Assembly (NCBI GenBank): GCA_000434195.1
Contig: HF994440.1
Location: 1 to 9,280 of the forward strand
Reading direction: 5' to 3'
From: Clostridium sp. CAG:780
GTDB taxonomy: Bacteria; Bacillota; Clostridia; TANB77; CAG-508
DNA: 9,280 bases
Shown here: in pieces, positions 6,938 through 9,280 of the stretch
Layout: the number at the start of each line of letters is the position of its first letter
Position numbering within the stretch: the first letter of the stretch is position 1
Program-made: the position numbers and the translations under genes
Notes under the pieces: generated by a model
What the model was told of the DNA's origin: nothing
The model's database searches: none
Seen by the model: the letters and a program-made list of their open reading frames with translations, nothing else

Positions 6938-7867
6938 TTGACCATATACTTAGATATAATCTTATGCGAAAATTTATTGATGAACTACATTATACTATTT
7001 GCAACATATGTAATAATAAAGCCAAAAACCAAACATCCACAAATAAGAATGATTCTATCAAGCTTGTTGGGAAGTATATATGCCATAATTATATACTTGA
7101 ACATATTATCAATTTATACAAACTTACTAGCAAAGATTACTTTATCGGTGGTCATGGTCTACATAGCCTTTGCTCCACCTAATGTAAAACAACTTTTAAA
7201 ACAAATATTGATATTTTATTTAGTATCATTCATATTTGGGGGATGCACATTTGCTTTAATATATTTTCTAAAGCCAGAAAATGTAGAAATGAAGAATGGA
7301 GTATTTGTTGGAATGTATCCAATCAGAGTTGGGTTGATAGCCGGAGTTATAGCTTTTATCATAACACAAATAGCATTCAAAATTAATAAAAGCAAATTAA
7401 ATAACAAAAACACTTTTATAGAAATAGAATTATACAACAAAAATAAAATGACAAAAGCAAGAGCGTTACTGGATTCGGGAAATATGTTAAAAGAACCGAT
7501 AAGCCAGAAGCCTGTAATTGTAGTAGAAAAGGCAATATTAAGCAAGATAATACCAGAAGAAGTTCTGAATTATATAGAAAGGATGGTGGGAGGTGATGAC
7601 CAAGAAAGAAATGAAATGCAAGAATATTTATCTAAAATAAGAATGGTGCCATTTATGTCTTTAGGAAAAGAGAATGGAATGCTAATAGGAATAAGATTGG
7701 ATAAAATAAAAATTAATACAGAAGATATAAGATTAGAAAAAGAAAATATAATTGCGGGAATATATGAAAAGAAACTCACAAAAGACAATAAATATAATGC
7801 ACTAATAGGACTTAATTTATTGGAAGGAGAACAGGAAAATGAACCTATTACAAATATTAAAAAATAG
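6938..7867 (+). CDS. spoIIGA: Sporulation sigma-E factor processing peptidase SpoIIGA
   Basis: SpoIIGA is the membrane-embedded aspartic protease that removes the pro-sequence of sigma-E in the mother cell after asymmetric septation, in response to the forespore signal SpoIIR. The 309 residues comprise five hydrophobic segments at about 5-27, 37-54, 59-79, 88-110 and 130-149, then a soluble protease domain with the catalytic motif ALLDSGNMLKEP (Asp179 in DSGN). Later landmarks are VPFMSLGKENGML and the C-terminal ALIGLNLL. The start is TTG 6938, seven bases after the SD AAAAGGATG (6922-6930); it opens with TIYLDIILCENLLMNY, typical of the family. The last 29 bases overlap sigE, its substrate gene, suggesting translational coupling. 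Transcription likely starts near 6907. The active site appears intact. Confidence 0.95.
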   Translation: MTIYLDIILCENLLMNYIILFATYVIIKPKTKHPQIRMILSSLLGSIYAIIIYLNILSIYTNLLAKITLSVVMVYIAFAPPNVKQLLKQILIFYLVSFIFGGCTFALIYFLKPENVEMKNGVFVGMYPIRVGLIAGVIAFIITQIAFKINKSKLNNKNTFIEIELYNKNKMTKARALLDSGNMLKEPISQKPVIVVEKAILSKIIPEEVLNYIERMVGGDDQERNEMQEYLSKIRMVPFMSLGKENGMLIGIRLDKIKINTEDIRLEKENIIAGIYEKKLTKDNKYNALIGLNLLEGEQENEPITNIKK

Positions 7868-8570
7868 TGCGAGCATAATATATGCTAAATATTTAAAGAA
7901 TAACGAAATTGAAAACATGCCTATATTTTATATAGGAGGAAGTCAAACATTACCTCCACCTTTAAATGCGGAAGAAGAAGCAAAAGCTCTAAAAAAGTTG
8001 GCGCAAGGAGATAAAGAAACACGACAACTACTAGTGGAAAGAAATTTAAGACTAGTTGTATACATAGCCAAAAAGTTTGAAAATACAGGAACAGGTATAG
8101 AAGATTTGATATCAATAGGAACAATTGGACTAATGAAAGCAATTAATACATACGATACAAGCAAAAACATCAAACTTGCCACATATGCGTCGCGATGCAT
8201 AGAAAATGAAATTCTTATGTATTTAAGAAGAAGCAATAAAATAAGAGGAGAAATCTCAATAGATGAACCGTTAAACCAAGATGGAGATGGAAATGAACTA
8301 TTATTATCTGATATATTAGGTACTGATAATGATAGTGTATCAAGGGGACTGGAGGATGAGGTAGATAAAAAACTATTAAAATCTGCAATAGAAAAACTAA
8401 ATACAAGAGAAAAGAACATCATGGAATTACGATTTGGATTTATTACCGGAAATGAAAAAACACAAAAAGAAGTAGCGGACATGATGGGAATATCGCAAAG
8501 CTATATATCAAGATTAGAAAAGAAAATAATAAGCAAAATGAAAAAAGAAATAATGAGCAAAACAGGATAA
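7839..8570 (+). CDS. sigE: RNA polymerase sporulation sigma factor SigE (pro-sigma-E)
   Basis: Sigma-E directs early mother-cell gene expression during sporulation. The 243-residue product is the inactive precursor: residues 1 to about 29 are the pro-sequence, and FYIGGSQTLPPPL (30-42) matches the conserved region at the processed N-terminus. Region 2 covers about 65-133 (RNLRLVVYIAKKFENTG; DLISIGTIGLMKAINTYD; ATYASRCIENEILMYLRR). Region 4 ends with the helix-turn-helix TQKEVADMMGISQSYISRLE (208-227). The core is very close to B. subtilis SigE as I know it, while the pro-sequence diverges. ATG 7839 is nine bases after AAGGAG (7824-7829), inside the end of spoIIGA, so protease and substrate are made from one message. 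The pro-sequence is expected to hold the protein at the membrane and keep it inactive until cleaved. Confidence 0.97.
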   Translation: MNLLQILKNSASIIYAKYLKNNEIENMPIFYIGGSQTLPPPLNAEEEAKALKKLAQGDKETRQLLVERNLRLVVYIAKKFENTGTGIEDLISIGTIGLMKAINTYDTSKNIKLATYASRCIENEILMYLRRSNKIRGEISIDEPLNQDGDGNELLLSDILGTDNDSVSRGLEDEVDKKLLKSAIEKLNTREKNIMELRFGFITGNEKTQKEVADMMGISQSYISRLEKKIISKMKKEIMSKTG

Positions 8571-8574
8571 AACA

Positions 8575-8603
8575 GTATAGAACCTCCATTTTTGGAAATA
8601 ATG
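8575..8603 (+). promoter_or_regulatory. Probable sigma-F promoter of sigG
   Basis: GTATA (8575-8579) fits the sigma-F -35 consensus GYATA, and GGAAATAATG (8594-8603) fits the -10 consensus GGNNANAHTR at every fixed position. The spacer is 14 bases, one shorter than the usual 15 or so. In B. subtilis sigG is transcribed by sigma-F in the forespore, so the promoter is expected here. The start would fall near 8609-8611, about 27 bases before the sigG start codon. Confidence 0.6.
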
Positions 8604-8631
8604 TAATTAGCATTAAGTTCCAAAGGAGGTT
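8581..8631 (+). promoter_or_regulatory. sigE-sigG hairpin that covers the sigG ribosome binding site
   Basis: AACCTCC (8581-8587) pairs with GGAGGTT (8625-8631), TTTGGAA (8591-8597) pairs with TTCCAAA (8618-8624), and TAATG (8599-8603) pairs with CATTA (8611-8615), with a 3-base bulge on the left and a 7-base apical loop. The right arm contains the whole sigG SD, AAAGGAGG (8622-8629). Any transcript entering from sigE can fold so that this SD is paired. The TTTTATTTT that follows could also make it a weak terminator of the spoIIGA-sigE message. Confidence 0.75.
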
Positions 8632-8636
8632 TTATT

Positions 8637-9280
8637 TTGGTAAACAAGGTAGAAATATGTGGTGTGAACACCGCAAAATTGCCTGTGCTATCAAACGAAG
8701 AAAAAACTGAACTTTTAAAAAGAATAAAAAATGGAGATCAAAAAGCAAGAGAAGAATTTGTCAATGGCAATTTAAAATTAGTATTAAGCGTTATAAAAAG
8801 ATTTTATGGAAGAGGAGAAAACCTAGACGATTTATTTCAAATTGGGTGCATAGGATTAATTAAAGCAATGGACAATTTCGACTTAAGCCAAAATGTACAA
8901 TTTTCAACATATGCAGTACCGATGATAATAGGAGAAATAAGAAGATATTTAAGAGATAACAATATGGTTAGAGTAAGTAGGTCGGTGAGAGACTTGGCAT
9001 ACAAAGTTCTTGCTATACGAGAAAGAATCCAAAAGGAAGAACAAAGAGAAGCAAACACGGAAGAAATAGCAAGAGAACTTGGAGTTGAAAAAGAAGAAAT
9101 TGCTTTTTGCTTGGATGCAATTCAAGATCCAATATCTTTACAAGAACCAGTATATGGAGACGACACAGAAAAGATTTTTGTGATGGACCAGATAAAAGAC
9201 AAAAAGAATAGTGATGAGATGTGGGCGGAAAACATTACTATAAAAGAAGCAATGAAAAAGTTGAGAGATAAAGAAAAGAT
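8637..9280 (+). CDS. sigG: RNA polymerase sporulation sigma factor SigG, 3' end missing
   Basis: Sigma-G is the late forespore sigma factor. The first 214 residues are present; B. subtilis SigG has about 260, so roughly the last 45, including the region 4 helix-turn-helix, lie beyond the window. The N-terminus NKVEICGVNTAKLPVL is the sigma-G hallmark, followed by region 2 (NGNLKLVLSVIKRFYGRGE; DDLFQIGCIGLIKAMDNFD; STYAVPMIIGEIRRYLRD) and region 3 (VRVSRSVRDLAYKVL; AIQDPISLQEPVY). These separate it from sigma-F. The start is TTG 8637, seven bases after the very strong SD AAAGGAGG (8622-8629). That SD lies within a hairpin arm, and a sigma-F-like promoter overlaps the other arm. There is no frameshift in the visible part. 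It is separated from sigE by 66 bases. Confidence 0.96.
   Translation, partial: MVNKVEICGVNTAKLPVLSNEEKTELLKRIKNGDQKAREEFVNGNLKLVLSVIKRFYGRGENLDDLFQIGCIGLIKAMDNFDLSQNVQFSTYAVPMIIGEIRRYLRDNNMVRVSRSVRDLAYKVLAIRERIQKEEQREANTEEIARELGVEKEEIAFCLDAIQDPISLQEPVYGDDTEKIFVMDQIKDKKNSDEMWAENITIKEAMKKLRDKEK

Noticed and set aside
6964..7182. 72-residue reading frame on the + strand within spoIIGA.
   Set aside because: It is out of frame with a well-supported gene, with no SD and no recognisable domain.
167..8482. Many open frames on the - strand beneath murA, divIB, ftsA, ftsZ, spoIIGA and sigE.
   Set aside because: They mirror strong + strand genes, have biased compositions (Leu/Phe/Ser-rich) typical of antisense shadows, and show no SD or family motifs.
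1..9280. CRISPR arrays, tRNA or rRNA genes, insertion sequences, phage or defence genes.
   Set aside because: No spaced direct repeats, no cloverleaf sequence, no transposase or integrase motifs. All genes fit one conserved vertical cluster with uniform composition.

Overview
This window carries the distal end of a division and cell-wall (dcw) cluster joined to the spoIIG sporulation cluster. All genes lie on the + strand in the order murA, divIB/ftsQ, two DUF881 genes (ylxW/ylxX type), sbp, ftsA, ftsZ, spoIIGA, sigE, sigG; sigG is cut by the window end. The DNA is very AT-rich (Ile mostly ATA, Arg mostly AGA, A-rich intergenic DNA), Shine-Dalgarno (SD) sequences are strong, and several genes start with TTG. 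Together with spoIIGA, sigE and sigG this points to a low-GC, endospore-forming member of the Bacillota. The presence of murA beside divIB and the direct step from ftsZ to spoIIGA fit Clostridia better than Bacillus. I cannot name a genus.

Layout. A Rho-independent terminator (11-42) closes whatever lies upstream. Block 1 (106-4260) is a tight run of murA, divIB, DUF881-1, DUF881-2 and sbp, with gaps of 0 to 15 bases and one ATGA overlap. It ends in a long imperfect hairpin with a T7 tract (4290-4354), whose right arm runs into a probable sigma-A promoter for block 2. Block 2 is ftsA-ftsZ (4411-6795), ending in an 11-bp terminator hairpin (6818-6855). Block 3 is spoIIGA-sigE (6938-8570), preceded by a consensus -10 with no recognisable -35 and a Spo0A-box-like site where the -35 should be. 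Block 4 is sigG (8637 to the window end), which has its own sigma-F-like promoter and a hairpin that buries its SD.

How the genes work together. MurA makes the first committed peptidoglycan precursor. DivIB, FtsA and FtsZ build the divisome. The two DUF881 proteins and Sbp are conserved membrane proteins of this neighbourhood without a settled role. SpoIIGA is the membrane protease that activates pro-sigma-E in the mother cell after asymmetric division, and sigma-G runs late forespore transcription.

No wholly new gene system was found; the gene content is that of a conserved cluster. The most interesting signal is regulatory: the sigE-sigG junction looks like a compact device in which read-through mRNA hides the sigG SD, whereas mRNA from the internal forespore promoter would lack the masking arm.
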